From the NCBI RefSeq assembly GCF_014649035.1, contig NZ_BMSG01000001.1, forward strand, positions 496,001-560,000: a stretch of 64,000 nt of DNA, given 5' to 3'. This document shows positions 19,445 to 29,279 of this stretch, one piece after another. Under the pieces are notes generated by a model. It was given only the letters and a program-made list of their open reading frames with translations. It was not told where the DNA came from and did no database searches. Made by a program: the position numbers and the translations under genes. The DNA is from Streptomyces sindenensis. Its GTDB lineage: Bacteria; Actinomycetota; Actinomycetes; Streptomycetales; Streptomycetaceae. Positions within the stretch are counted from its first letter, which is position 1; the number at the start of each line of letters is the position of its first letter.

Positions 19445-21326
19445 GGGCCGGACCGCCCGGATCCGCCGCCGGGCGGTCCGGGCCGGGGCCGGTGCCGTCA
19501 GGGGTGCGACCGGCACCGTCGGCCGTGCGATCGGCGGGGAATTCGGCCATGAGTCCGCCGGAGCCCTGCTTCAGGGAGGCCCAGCGGGCCTCCCTGCTGT
19601 CCTTCCCGTGCCAGGGACCGTCCTTCCCGTGCCAGAAGCCGTCCTTCCCGTGCCAGGAGCCGTCCTTCCCGTGCCACGGGTCGGTCGGCAGGAAGTCGTA
19701 CGGCTCGAAGCCGGATGCCGCCTCCGGCGCCGAGCCGGGCGCCGGTACGGAGGAGGCGGCCGGTGACGCGGGACCGCCCGGCCCCGCCTCGCCGGCCTCG
19801 CCCGCCGCGCCGCGCCGCCCGCGCCAGGGCGCCCACCACCGGCACGGACGCCCGGGAACACCGCCTTCCTCGTCCTCACCCTCTTCGCCTTTGCCCTCTT
19901 CCCCTCCTCTCCCGGCCTCGGTCCCGGCCGTCGGGGCATCGTCCGCTTCCGGAACGTCCCGGCGCCAGGCCCAGCCCGGGGTACGCAGTCGCCACAGGCG
20001 CAGCAGCAGGGCCGCCGGTACGCCGATGACGGCCGTCCACACCAGTGCGGCCGGGCCGGTCAGCCACCACACCGGGCCGAACGCGCTCAGCGCCCCGGTC
20101 CCGATCGGCCCGCCGGCCACCGCCGTGAGCAGCGCCGTTCCCCCGCCGCACCCGAGCGCGGCGAGCAGGGTCACCAGCACCGTCTCGCGCGGGCTCCAGG
20201 CCCGGGCGGCGGGCGCGTCGACGGGCGCGGCCCTGCGCACGACGAACCAGGCGACCGCCAGTGCCGCCGCCACCGGCACCGCGAGGGCCGCCCAGTTCGG
20301 CAGGGCGCCCGGCCCCTGGTCCGGCACCGCCGCGAGCAGGGGGAAGCGGGGCAGCGCGGGGGTTCCGTCGAGGCCCAGCGGGGTGGCGGTGGCCCCCGTA
20401 CCGAGCGAGAAGCCGGGCCCCAGCCCGTACGCCGCTCCCCACAGTGCGGCGTTCGGTGCGAGCGCGGCGGCCAGCAGGAGCACGGCGACGCGCCCCGACC
20501 AGTCGCCCGCGAGCCCGAGGAACGCGTCCTGGGCCGCCGCCGCGTTCCGGCCGAGCGCCACCGCGACCAGCAGCGCACCGCCCCCGAGCAGCACCGTCAC
20601 CCCAGCCGCCGCCGACCGGAACGCCGCCTCGGCCCGGTGCCGGAAGAGGGTCCGCGCGACGGCCTCCTGGACCGCCAGGGGCGACCAGGACGGCGCGGGC
20701 CCGAGCGGGCGCCCGGCCGCCGTCCACACCCCGGCGGCCGCCGCGCCGGCCACCAGCAGCGCCACCGGGAACGCCAGCGTGTCCGGGTCCGCGTAGAAGG
20801 GGCCGCCCCGCGCATAGGCCGCCGCCCCCGCGACGACCAGCAGATATCCGGCGGTCACCGCACAGAACGCGCCCGCCCGCGAGGGCCCGGCCGACCTCTC
20901 CCGCGCCCCCTCCCGTCCCCCTCCACGAGCCCCTTCCGGCGGTTCCGCCCGTGCCCCCTCCCGCGGCTCCTCCCGCACCTCCGCCACGTCCCGCGCCGCG
21001 CGGTGCGCCAGCCAGACCGGGCCCAGCACGAGCAGCAACGGGACCACGCCGACGGGCGCGGGGACACCGCTCAGCGTGTCGGGCCGCACGAGCCCGGCAC
21101 CGTGCGCGAGCAGCCAGACCCCCGCCGCCGCGCGCAGCGCCCCGCCCGGTCCGCTGTCCGGGTACGGGGAGCTGATCCACACCACCATGACCAGCACCGT
21201 CAGCGCCCCGAGGCCGAGCCCGGCGGCGACGACGCCCTTCACCAGGGCGGAGGCCAGGGCAAGGGTGCGGTTCCGCCGCACCGTCACCTGCGGGCTGCGT
21301 TGCGTCATTTGGGTCACGCGGCCCAT
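19434..21326 (-). CDS. PerM/DUF6350-like polytopic membrane protein
   Basis: 630 residues with roughly ten hydrophobic segments from about residue 25 to 465, beginning [20 protein letters not shown] and containing the early motif [16 protein letters not shown]. This matches the actinobacterial DUF6350 family, also called cell division protein PerM (in mycobacteria implicated in division and survival under low magnesium). The last 160 residues are a charged, low-complexity tail with four WHGKDG-type repeats near residues 549-574. The start is uncertain: ATG 21326, GTG 21317 or ATG 21308, all with weak ribosome-binding sites. Confidence 0.75.
   Translation of the reverse strand: MGRVTQMTQRSPQVTVRRNRTLALASALVKGVVAAGLGLGALTVLVMVVWISSPYPDSGPGGALRAAAGVWLLAHGAGLVRPDTLSGVPAPVGVVPLLLVLGPVWLAHRAARDVAEVREEPREGARAEPPEGARGGGREGARERSAGPSRAGAFCAVTAGYLLVVAGAAAYARGGPFYADPDTLAFPVALLVAGAAAAGVWTAAGRPLGPAPSWSPLAVQEAVARTLFRHRAEAAFRSAAAGVTVLLGGGALLVAVALGRNAAAAQDAFLGLAGDWSGRVAVLLLAAALAPNAALWGAAYGLGPGFSLGTGATATPLGLDGTPALPRFPLLAAVPDQGPGALPNWAALAVPVAAALAVAWFVVRRAAPVDAPAARAWSPRETVLVTLLAALGCGGGTALLTAVAGGPIGTGALSAFGPVWWLTGPAALVWTAVIGVPAALLLRLWRLRTPGWAWRRDVPEADDAPTAGTEAGRGGEEGKGEEGEDEEGGVPGRPCRWWAPWRGRRGAAGEAGEAGPGGPASPAASSVPAPGSAPEAASGFEPYDFLPTDPWHGKDGSWHGKDGFWHGKDGPWHGKDSREARWASLKQGSGGLMAEFPADRTADGAGRTPDGTGPGPDRPAADPGGPAPTP
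19605..19680 (-). repeat. Coding tandem repeat, 18-base unit, four copies
   Basis: The unit GGCACGGGAAGGACGG(N)2 recurs four times in frame and encodes successive WHGKDG/S/F/P hexapeptides in the tail of the PerM-like protein. Confidence 0.85.
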
Positions 21327-21348
21327 GCTGCCAACGACACGCGCTTAT

Positions 21349-21365
21349 TTCGCGTAACGCGCGAA
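21349..21365. promoter_or_regulatory. Palindrome between perM-like and HTH-sigma genes
   Basis: TTCGCG and CGCGAA are inverted around TAACG in the 108-base divergent gap. It could be an operator for the neighbouring HTH protein; no functional evidence. Confidence 0.3.
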
Positions 21366-21434
21366 GAGCCGCTGTGTCGCTCAATATACGTTTATGTACT
21401 TTTTCACCCAGCGCGGTGCTGCCGGGGGCCGTCC

Positions 21435-22802
21435 ATGACCCGGAGCACGACCGACGAGGCCGCCGTGCGGCCGCTGCCCTCCCCCAAGGAGCGCCGCAGA
21501 CTGCGCGAGGCGAAATCGTTGAGCGAGGAGGAGGTGGCGGCGGCAGTCGGCGTCACGCGCGCCACTGTGCGCTCCTGGGAGACGGGGCGCACGAGCCCGC
21601 GCGGACGCAAGCGTGCGCTGTACGCCAAACTCATCGCCCCCGAACCGGCGGTGAAGCCCACCGTGAAGCCCACGACGAGGCACACCGAGAAGCCCACCGC
21701 GAAGCACACGGCGAAGCGCACCGAGAAGCCCACGGCGAAACACGCGGCGAAGCACACGGCGGTGACCGCGAAGGCGGCAGCAGCGGCTGGCGCGGCGGTG
21801 GCGAGTCCGGCGGCAGCGGGCCCGGCGGCAGCGGGCCCGGCCGGGCCCGAACCGACCGATCCCCCTCCCCTGCCCGAGGCCCCGCCCGCGGCACCACCCA
21901 AAGCCTCGCCTGCGGCACCGCCCGAGGCACCACCCACCGATCCGCGGCCGGCCCCGTCCGCGGAGGCGCCCGGCGAGCGGCGCGTCTCCCCCGCCGAGGC
22001 GTTCGACGAGCTGTACGCCGGCACCGCCCCCGGCCTCGTCCGGCAGACCTATCTGCTGACCGGCCGCCGCGCCCTGGCCCGCGAGTCCGTCGAGCGCGCC
22101 TTCGAACTGGCCTGGCAGCGCTGGCCCGAGGTGGCCGTCGACCGGGACCCGGGCGGCTGGGTACGCGCGGCGGCGTACGAGTACGCGATGTCGCCCTGGC
22201 ACCGGCTGCGCCGCACGCACCGGCACCCCGACGCCCCGCCCACGGAACCGGGCAAGCGGGCGCTGTTCGACGCGCTGCTCGCTCTGCCCCCGGCCTACCG
22301 GCGCACGCTGCTCCTGTACGACGGGATCGGGCTGGACCTGCCGGAGACCGCGGCCGAGACGGAGGCCAGCACCCCGGCGGCGGCGGGCCGTCTGATGACC
22401 GCCCGGGCCGCCGTCGCCGAACGGCTCCCCGAGCTGGCGGACGCCGACTCGCCCGCCGAGCAGTCGGCCCTGCTGCACGAGCGGCTCGGCGGCCTCGCCC
22501 GCGCCGAGCACGTACCCGTACCGCCACCGGCCCGTGCCGTGCGCACCGGCAGCGAGAACAAGGCCCGGCTGTGGACCCGGGCCGCCGTCGCGGGCGTCGC
22601 CCTGCTCATCGCCGTCACCGGGCTGACCCTGCACACCGCGCCCACCCACTACGAGCAGCCGATCTCGCCCCCGGAACGGGTCGGAGGCGTACCGCCGCGC
22701 GGCGGTCCGCAGCAGCTTACGGCGCAGGACCTGCAACTGCAGAAGTCGCTGAGCGAGCAGTTGGCGCACGGCCCGGAACGATTGGTGCCGGAACTCCGCT
22801 GA
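21435..22802 (+). CDS. XRE HTH / ECF sigma-like / transmembrane fusion protein
   Basis: 455 residues with an unusual order of parts. Residues 15-60 form a Cro/C1-type HTH (LREAKSLSEEEVAAAVGV, TRATVRSWETGRTSPRG). Residues 70-185 are a low-complexity linker with KPTxKHT-like repeats, then Ala/Pro-rich sequence. About 187-260 resembles sigma-70 region 2 (FDELYAGTAPGLVRQTYL, ESVERAFELAWQRWPEV). About 273-338 resembles region 4 (LLALPPAYRRTLLLYDG). A membrane helix (AAVAGVALLIAVTGLTL) at about 380-400 precedes a 55-residue tail. Whether it acts as a sigma factor is unknown. The ATG start follows a GGGGGCC tract with no strong ribosome-binding site. Confidence 0.75.
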   Translation: MTRSTTDEAAVRPLPSPKERRRLREAKSLSEEEVAAAVGVTRATVRSWETGRTSPRGRKRALYAKLIAPEPAVKPTVKPTTRHTEKPTAKHTAKRTEKPTAKHAAKHTAVTAKAAAAAGAAVASPAAAGPAAAGPAGPEPTDPPPLPEAPPAAPPKASPAAPPEAPPTDPRPAPSAEAPGERRVSPAEAFDELYAGTAPGLVRQTYLLTGRRALARESVERAFELAWQRWPEVAVDRDPGGWVRAAAYEYAMSPWHRLRRTHRHPDAPPTEPGKRALFDALLALPPAYRRTLLLYDGIGLDLPETAAETEASTPAAAGRLMTARAAVAERLPELADADSPAEQSALLHERLGGLARAEHVPVPPPARAVRTGSENKARLWTRAAVAGVALLIAVTGLTLHTAPTHYEQPISPPERVGGVPPRGGPQQLTAQDLQLQKSLSEQLAHGPERLVPELR

Positions 22803-22829
22803 GACCGGCGGCCGACGGCGTACGCGAAC

Positions 22830-22874
22830 GGCGCGGGCCCGCACTCCTGATCGAGAGGGGTGCGGGCCCGCGCC
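22830..22874. terminator. Terminator between HTH-sigma gene and sucD
   Basis: A perfect 15-base-pair GC stem (22830-22844 with 22860-22874) with a 15-base loop, between convergent genes. Confidence 0.8.
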
Positions 22875-22900
22875 GTGTACGCGTGTCCCTGCGGCCCGCG

Positions 22901-23785
22901 TCAGGCGCCGAGGATCTCGCGCGCCAGCTTGGCGGTCTCGGTCGGCGTCTTGCCGACCTTGACGCCGGCGGCCTCCAGGGCCTCCTTCTTCGCCTGGGCG
23001 GTGCCCGAGGAGCCGGAGACGATGGCGCCGGCGTGGCCCATGGTCTTGCCCTCCGGGGCGGTGAAGCCCGCGACGTAGCCAACGACCGGCTTGGTGACGT
23101 TCGCCTTGATGAAGTCGGCGGCACGCTCCTCGGCGTCGCCGCCGATCTCGCCGATCATCACGATGAGGTCGGTGTCGGGGTCGGCCTCGAACGCCGCGAG
23201 GGCGTCGATGTGCGTCGTACCGATGACCGGGTCGCCACCGATGCCGACGGCGGAGGAGAAGCCGATGTCACGGAGCTCGTACATCATCTGGTAGGTCAGC
23301 GTGCCGGACTTGGACACGAGACCGATGCGGCCGGGCTTGGTGATGTCGCCCGGGATGATGCCGGCGTTGGACTGGCCCGGGGTGATGAGACCGGGGCAGT
23401 TCGGGCCGATGATCCGGGTCTTGTTGCCCTTCTCGTTCGCGTACGCCCAGAAGGCGGCGGAGTCGTGAACGGCGATGCCCTCGGTGATGACGACCGCGAG
23501 CGGGATCTCGGCGTCGATCGCCTCGACGACGGCGGCCTTGGAGAAGGCCGGCGGGACGAAGAGGACGGACACGTTCGCGCCGGTCTTCTCCATCGCTTCC
23601 TTGACGGAGCCGAAGACCGGGACCTCGGTGCCGTCGAAGTCGACGGACGTACCGGCCTTGCGCGGGTTGACGCCACCGACGATGTTGGTGCCGTCACCCA
23701 GCATGAGCTTGGTGTGCTTCATGCCCGTGGCGCCGGTCATCCCCTGGACGATGACCTTGCTGTCCTTGGTGAGGAAGATAGCCAT
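22901..23785 (-). CDS. sucD: Succinyl-CoA synthetase alpha subunit
   Basis: 294 residues. With SucC it converts succinyl-CoA to succinate with ATP or GTP synthesis in the citric acid cycle. The CoA-binding Rossmann part is [30 protein letters not shown] and [12 protein letters not shown] are family blocks; the phosphohistidine lies in [17 protein letters not shown]. It follows sucC after 21 bases, so the two form an operon. Confidence 0.97.
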   Translation of the reverse strand: MAIFLTKDSKVIVQGMTGATGMKHTKLMLGDGTNIVGGVNPRKAGTSVDFDGTEVPVFGSVKEAMEKTGANVSVLFVPPAFSKAAVVEAIDAEIPLAVVITEGIAVHDSAAFWAYANEKGNKTRIIGPNCPGLITPGQSNAGIIPGDITKPGRIGLVSKSGTLTYQMMYELRDIGFSSAVGIGGDPVIGTTHIDALAAFEADPDTDLIVMIGEIGGDAEERAADFIKANVTKPVVGYVAGFTAPEGKTMGHAGAIVSGSSGTAQAKKEALEAAGVKVGKTPTETAKLAREILGA

Positions 23786-23806
23786 GGTGTTGGAGTCCCT
23801 CGTCCC

Positions 23807-24988
23807 TTACTTCGCAGCCGCGGCGAGCTCGGCGGCCTTGTCGGCCGCGCCGTCCATGGTGTCCACGCGCTGAACGAGCGGGTGGTTGGCGTCGGAGAGG
23901 ATCTTGCGACCCAGCTCCGCGTTGTTGCCGTCGAGACGCACGACCAGCGGCTTCTCGACCTTCTCGCCCTTGGACTCCAGGAGCGCGAGCGCCTGCACGA
24001 TGCCGTTGGCGACCTCGTCACAGGCGGTGATGCCACCGAAGACGTTGACGAAGACGGACTTGACGTCCGGGTCGCCGAGGATGATCTCCAGGCCGTTCGC
24101 CATGACCTCGGCGGAGGCGCCGCCACCGATGTCGAGGAAGTTGGCGGGCTTCACGTTGCCGTGGTTCTCACCGGCGTACGCGACGACGTCCAGGGTCGAC
24201 ATGACCAGGCCGGCGCCGTTACCGATGATGCCGACCTCGCCGTCCAGCTTGACGTAGTTGAGGTTCTTGGCCTTGGCGGCAGCCTCGAGCGGGTCGGCTG
24301 CGGCCTTGTCCTCCAGAGCCTCGTGCTCCGGCTGGCGGAAGTCGGCGTTCTCGTCGAGCGAGACCTTGCCGTCCAGCGCCAGGATGCGGCCGTCCTTGGT
24401 CTTCACCAGCGGGTTGACCTCGACGAGGAGGGCGTCCTCGGCGACGAAGGTCTTCCACAGGGTCACCATGGCCTCGGCGACACCCTCGGCCACGTCGGCC
24501 GGGAACTTCGCCTGGGCCACGATCTCGCGGGCCTTGACGATGTCGACGCCGGAGTTGGAGTCGACCGGGACCTTCGCGAGGGCCTCGGGGGTCTTCTCCG
24601 CGACCTCCTCGATGTCCATGCCGCCCTGCACCGAGGCCATGGCCAGGAAGGTGCGGTTGGTGCGGTCGAGAAGGTACGAGACGTAGTACTCCGCCTCGAT
24701 CTCCGGCGACAGCTCGGCGATCATCACCTTGTGGACCGTGTGGCCCTTGATGTCCATACCGAGAATGTCGGTCGCCCGGGCGACCGCCTCGTCGGCGTCG
24801 GCGGCCAGCTTGACGCCACCGGCCTTGCCGCGGCCGCCGACCTTCACCTGCGCCTTGACGACCGACTTGCCGCCCAGCTTCTCGGTCGCCTCGCGGGCTG
24901 CCTCAGGCGTGTCGATGACTTCACCGGCCAGCACCGGTACACCGTGCTTGGCGAAGAGGTCCCTCGCCTGGTACTCGAACAGGTCCAC
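23807..24988 (-). CDS. sucC: Succinyl-CoA synthetase beta subunit
   Basis: 393 residues, the ATP-grasp and nucleotide-binding subunit of succinyl-CoA synthetase. The N-terminus [18 protein letters not shown], the ATP-grasp segment [18 protein letters not shown], the metal ligands around [19 protein letters not shown], and the C-terminal [18 protein letters not shown] are all standard. The GTG start has AAGGGACGG upstream. The 348-base upstream gap carries several TGTGA/TCACA-type palindromes, suggesting CRP-like control. Confidence 0.97.
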   Translation of the reverse strand: MDLFEYQARDLFAKHGVPVLAGEVIDTPEAAREATEKLGGKSVVKAQVKVGGRGKAGGVKLAADADEAVARATDILGMDIKGHTVHKVMIAELSPEIEAEYYVSYLLDRTNRTFLAMASVQGGMDIEEVAEKTPEALAKVPVDSNSGVDIVKAREIVAQAKFPADVAEGVAEAMVTLWKTFVAEDALLVEVNPLVKTKDGRILALDGKVSLDENADFRQPEHEALEDKAAADPLEAAAKAKNLNYVKLDGEVGIIGNGAGLVMSTLDVVAYAGENHGNVKPANFLDIGGGASAEVMANGLEIILGDPDVKSVFVNVFGGITACDEVANGIVQALALLESKGEKVEKPLVVRLDGNNAELGRKILSDANHPLVQRVDTMDGAADKAAELAAAAK

Positions 24989-25054
24989 GCGCGTCCGTCC
25001 CTTTTAGTGGTCTCGCGGTTCGTTCTTCTGCGTGGGCGTGCCGCGAAGGGCAAC

Positions 25055-25070
25055 GTGACTGCGCTGTCAC
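25055..25070. promoter_or_regulatory. Palindrome upstream of sucC
   Basis: GTGACTGCGCTGTCAC is a GTGAC-N6-GTCAC palindrome about 67 bases before the sucC start. Its shape fits a CRP/FNR-family operator. Confidence 0.4.
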
Positions 25071-25153
25071 AAGGGAGGCATACACGGTGTCCGCGTACGC
25101 GGCATGTCCATCCGGCAGGTTATCCCCGCGCTCCGTGTGACCCTAAATCGCAG

Positions 25154-25182
25154 ATCACACCTGAGCGGTGATAACGGTCACA
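25154..25182. promoter_or_regulatory. Overlapping CRP-like palindromes upstream of sucC
   Basis: On the minus strand TGTGACCGTTATCACC (25182-25167) matches the TGTGA-N6-TCACA shape with one change. It overlaps ATCAC-N9-GTGAT (25154-25172). They lie about 165-195 bases upstream of the sucC start. Confidence 0.4.
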
Positions 25183-25189
25183 GGGGGTG

Positions 25190-25235
25190 GCCCTTCCCGG
25201 CCCCCGGACGGGGCTCGCCAGGGGCCGGGAAGGGC
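25190..25235 (-). terminator. Hairpin downstream of secreted-protein gene
   Basis: A perfect 15-base-pair stem (25190-25204 with 25221-25235) and 16-base loop, between the gene ending at 25337 and the sucC promoter sites. Confidence 0.65.
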
Positions 25236-25297
25236 TGTCGGGGCACCGGAACACCCGGCCCGGGTCCCCTGGGGCCCGGTACTCCGGTGCGGTGAAT

Positions 25298-25323
25298 CGC
25301 CCACGGCGCGTGCGCCGTGGGCG
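25298..25323 (-). terminator. Terminator just after the secreted-protein stop
   Basis: CGCCCACGGCGC and its inverse (25298-25309, 25312-25323) form a compact palindrome 14 bases beyond the stop at 25337. Confidence 0.7.
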
Positions 25324-25336
25324 CCCGCTCGTCCGG

Positions 25337-26515
25337 TTACCGCCCGGGCACCGTGTCCGTCACGAAGGACGGGGCGACGGAGGTGAGGCCCTGGACGCCG
25401 GCGGTCGCGTTGCCGACGGCGGGGCGGGCGTCCTCGCGGACCGAGTCCGCCAGACCGCCCGCGAACGGCCGGGCCTGCGCCCCGACTCCCTCGGCCAGCG
25501 GCTGCACCTGGGCGGTGCCCCCCCGGGCGAACGGCGCGACCGCGTCCCCGGTCAGCCCCTGCGCGAGCGGCTGGACCTCGGACACGACGCCCTCGGCGAA
25601 CGGCACGGCCGCACCGGTGACCCCGTACGCCAGCGGCTGGACCTCGGTCGTGACGCCCTGCACGAAGGGGGCGGCGGCATCGCCGACGACACCCTGGGCG
25701 AACGGCGCGACCTCGCCGACGGCGCCCTGCGCGAGCGTGCCGACGTCACCGACCGCCTGCCCGACGACCGGGACGGCGACGCCGACCGCGTCCGCGGCGA
25801 GCGGCGGCAGCACGGAGTCGGACGTCTGCTCGACGACGGGCCCGGCCTCGGCCAGCGAACCCTGGACGGCGGCCGGCACCTGGCTCTGCGCGTAGCCGGG
25901 GATCTGCTCGATCGGCCCGAAGAGGTAGTCGATCTCGTCGACCGGCACGGCCGGGAACCGCGCGTCGGGAAGCTGAGCATCGGGGATGCCCGCGTCGGGG
26001 ATGCCCGCGTCGGGGAACTGCGCGTCGGGGACCTGCGCGTCGGGGACCTGCGCGTCGGGGAGGTGACCGGCTCCGGGCACCTGCTGGTGCTGTACGTCAC
26101 CGAGCTGCGGGACCTCGGGTGCCTGCGGGAACTCCGGGGTCTGCGGGAACTCCGGGGTCTGCGACGGGAGGCTGTCCCGTACGTCGGCCGCACCAGCGGC
26201 CTCGGCGGCCTCGGCGGCCTTGTTCCCGGCCTCCGTCAGCGTGTCCTTGGCGCCGCCGGAACGGTCGACGGCCTTGGTGACGGCCTTGACGTCGGTAACG
26301 GCCTTGGCGTCCTTGACCACCTTGGCGTCGGTGACGTCCTCGACGACCTCCGTCGCGTCGGCCTCCGTCGCGTCGGGGGTCTCGGCCGTCAGATCCGGGG
26401 TGGACAGCGGTACGGACACGGGCAGCTCGGCCGCGCTGGCCGCGGCGGTGCCGAGCGCCCACATACCGGTGGCGGTGGCGGCGACGGCTATGGATCGGCG
26501 CATGTTCTTGTGCAT
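25337..26515 (-). CDS. Secreted repeat-rich protein of unknown function
   Basis: 392 residues with a clear signal peptide (RRSIAVAATATGMWALGTAA, cleavage near ASAAE). The mature part is built of degenerate repeats: FPQTPEFPQAPE, then about seven PDAxx pentapeptides near residues 147-182, then from about 215 a longer motif resembling GEVAPFAQGVVGD or EVQPLAQGLTGD recurring about every 16-20 residues. It has no cysteines and no anchor motif, so it is probably released or wall-associated. I do not recognise the family. Start ATG 26515; ATG 26503 is also possible. It lies 110 bases downstream of another secreted-protein gene. Confidence 0.7.
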   Translation of the reverse strand: MHKNMRRSIAVAATATGMWALGTAAASAAELPVSVPLSTPDLTAETPDATEADATEVVEDVTDAKVVKDAKAVTDVKAVTKAVDRSGGAKDTLTEAGNKAAEAAEAAGAADVRDSLPSQTPEFPQTPEFPQAPEVPQLGDVQHQQVPGAGHLPDAQVPDAQVPDAQFPDAGIPDAGIPDAQLPDARFPAVPVDEIDYLFGPIEQIPGYAQSQVPAAVQGSLAEAGPVVEQTSDSVLPPLAADAVGVAVPVVGQAVGDVGTLAQGAVGEVAPFAQGVVGDAAAPFVQGVTTEVQPLAYGVTGAAVPFAEGVVSEVQPLAQGLTGDAVAPFARGGTAQVQPLAEGVGAQARPFAGGLADSVREDARPAVGNATAGVQGLTSVAPSFVTDTVPGR

Positions 26516-26625
26516 GGGGTGTGTCAGATCCTTCGAAGATGTTCGGCTGTCCGGAGGATTCGTCCGGACGCGGGCAGACCTGTTCCGCCCCCGCGCGGCA
26601 GGTCGAGGCGGGGGAACGGCCTGCC

Positions 26626-27807
<1,182 letters not shown>

Positions 27808-27923
27808 CTCGGGTGGGCTCCTGGTACGCGGGAGTGTGGCGGCGGAGGGCAGCGGAATGCACCCCTCCGCGAACGACGGTGCCGATGCTTGCACGAGCCC
27901 GTGGGGGTCACGCAAGTCCCTGG

Positions 27924-29279
27924 CTACGGTTGGTGCTCCTTGTCCGGTATGGGCAGTGGTCTCTTCTCGATCGCGGCAGCCATGACGTCCGGGAAGAGAT
28001 CCGGCGTACAGGCGAACGCGGGTGTGCCCAGCGCTCCGAGCGCCGCCGCGTGCTCGTGGTCGTACGCCGGCGCCCCCTCGTCGGAGAGGGCGAGCAGCGT
28101 CACGAACTGCACGCCGGACGCCTTCATGGCGGCGACCCGCTTGAGCATCTCGTCGCGTATGCCGCCCTCGTAGAGATCGCTGATGAGGACGACGACGGTG
28201 TCGGCGGGGCGGGTGATCCTCGACTGGCAGTAGGCCAGCGCCCGGTTGATGTCGGTGCCGCCGCCGAGCTGGATGCCGAAGAGGACGTCGACCGGGTCGT
28301 CGAGCTGGTCCGTGAGGTCGACGACCGCCGTGTCGAAGACGACGAGCCGGGTCGAGAGGGTGCGCATGGAGGCGAGCACCGCGCCGAAGACCGAGGCGTG
28401 GACGACGGAAGCGGCCATCGACCCCGACTGGTCGACGCACAGGACGATGTCCTTCTTGGCGGACCGGGAGGAACGGCCGTAGCCGATGAGGCGCTCCGGC
28501 ACGACCGTGCCCGTCGTCGTCCCTGTTGCCCCGGCCGCCCCGGTCTTCCCTGCTGCCCCTGTTGCCCCGGCCGTCGTCGCGGTGTCCGGGGCCGGGAGCG
28601 TCAGGTAGTTCTTGAGGTTGGCCCGGATGGTGCGGTCCCAGTCGATGTCCCGGTGGCGCGGCCGGCTGATCCGCGCCGAACGGTCCAGGGCACCGGTCAG
28701 GGTGGCCCTGGTACGGCTCTCCAGCCGCGCCTCCAGGTCCTCGACGACCTTGCGGACGACAGCGCGGGCGGTCTCCTTCGTCGTCTCGGGCATCGCCTTG
28801 TCGAGGGACAGCAGGGTGCCGACGAGATGGACGTCCGGCTCGACCGCCTCCAGCGTCTCCGGCTCCAGGAGCAGGGTCGCCAGGCCGAGCCGGTCGATCG
28901 CGTCGCGCTGCATGACCTGGACCACGGAACTGGGGAAGTAGGTCCGGATGTCGCCGAGCCAGCGGGCGACGGAGGGCGCCGACGCGCCGAGCCCCGCAGA
29001 ACGGCCGCCGGTGCCACGGCCGTTGGGCTTCTTCCCGCCGCCCCCGCCGTACAGCGCGTTCAGCGCACGGTCCATCGCCGCGTCCTGGCCGGTGAGGGCG
29101 CGTTCCGTGCTGTCGGCGCTGTCCGCGCCGAGCACCATCCGCCAGCGCCGCAGCCGTTCGGCATCGGGCGGCGCGGGCGAGGTGTGCGGGGTGTGCGTGG
29201 CCGTGGTCGTCCGCTCCATCGTCTCCCCCATCGGGTCCGTCCTCGGGTCCGTCTGCATGGCCGTTCCGGTCGTCGTCAT
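27924..29279 (-). CDS. VWA-domain protein of the MoxR/DUF5682/SWIM system
   Basis: 451 residues. The N-terminal 230 residues are mostly helical, with VARWLGDIRTYFPSSVVQVM and SVARW-like segments typical of YehP-type proteins. The C-terminal von Willebrand A domain has a complete metal site: DQSGS near residues 280-284, the Thr in GGGTDINRAL, and the Asp in LISDLYEGG. The ATG overlaps the stop of the DUF5682 gene (ATGA), so translation is coupled. MoxR ATPases often act on metal-bound VWA partners; this protein is the likely partner of the upstream ATPase. The cellular target is unknown. Confidence 0.88.
   Translation of the reverse strand: MTTTGTAMQTDPRTDPMGETMERTTTATHTPHTSPAPPDAERLRRWRMVLGADSADSTERALTGQDAAMDRALNALYGGGGGKKPNGRGTGGRSAGLGASAPSVARWLGDIRTYFPSSVVQVMQRDAIDRLGLATLLLEPETLEAVEPDVHLVGTLLSLDKAMPETTKETARAVVRKVVEDLEARLESRTRATLTGALDRSARISRPRHRDIDWDRTIRANLKNYLTLPAPDTATTAGATGAAGKTGAAGATGTTTGTVVPERLIGYGRSSRSAKKDIVLCVDQSGSMAASVVHASVFGAVLASMRTLSTRLVVFDTAVVDLTDQLDDPVDVLFGIQLGGGTDINRALAYCQSRITRPADTVVVLISDLYEGGIRDEMLKRVAAMKASGVQFVTLLALSDEGAPAYDHEHAAALGALGTPAFACTPDLFPDVMAAAIEKRPLPIPDKEHQP

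Larger units (their letters stand above)
24989..25336. other. Intergenic region upstream of sucC
   Basis: No gene. It holds the presumed sucC promoter with three inverted repeats of the TGTGA type (listed separately) and two terminator-like hairpins belonging to the secreted-protein gene that ends at 25337. Confidence 0.6.

Noticed and set aside
18212..19516. A long N-terminal extension of PurN
   Set aside because: The frame is open, but the extension is Arg/Ala/Gly-rich noise opposite a membrane-protein gene. GTG 18211 has a ribosome-binding site and fits the family start.
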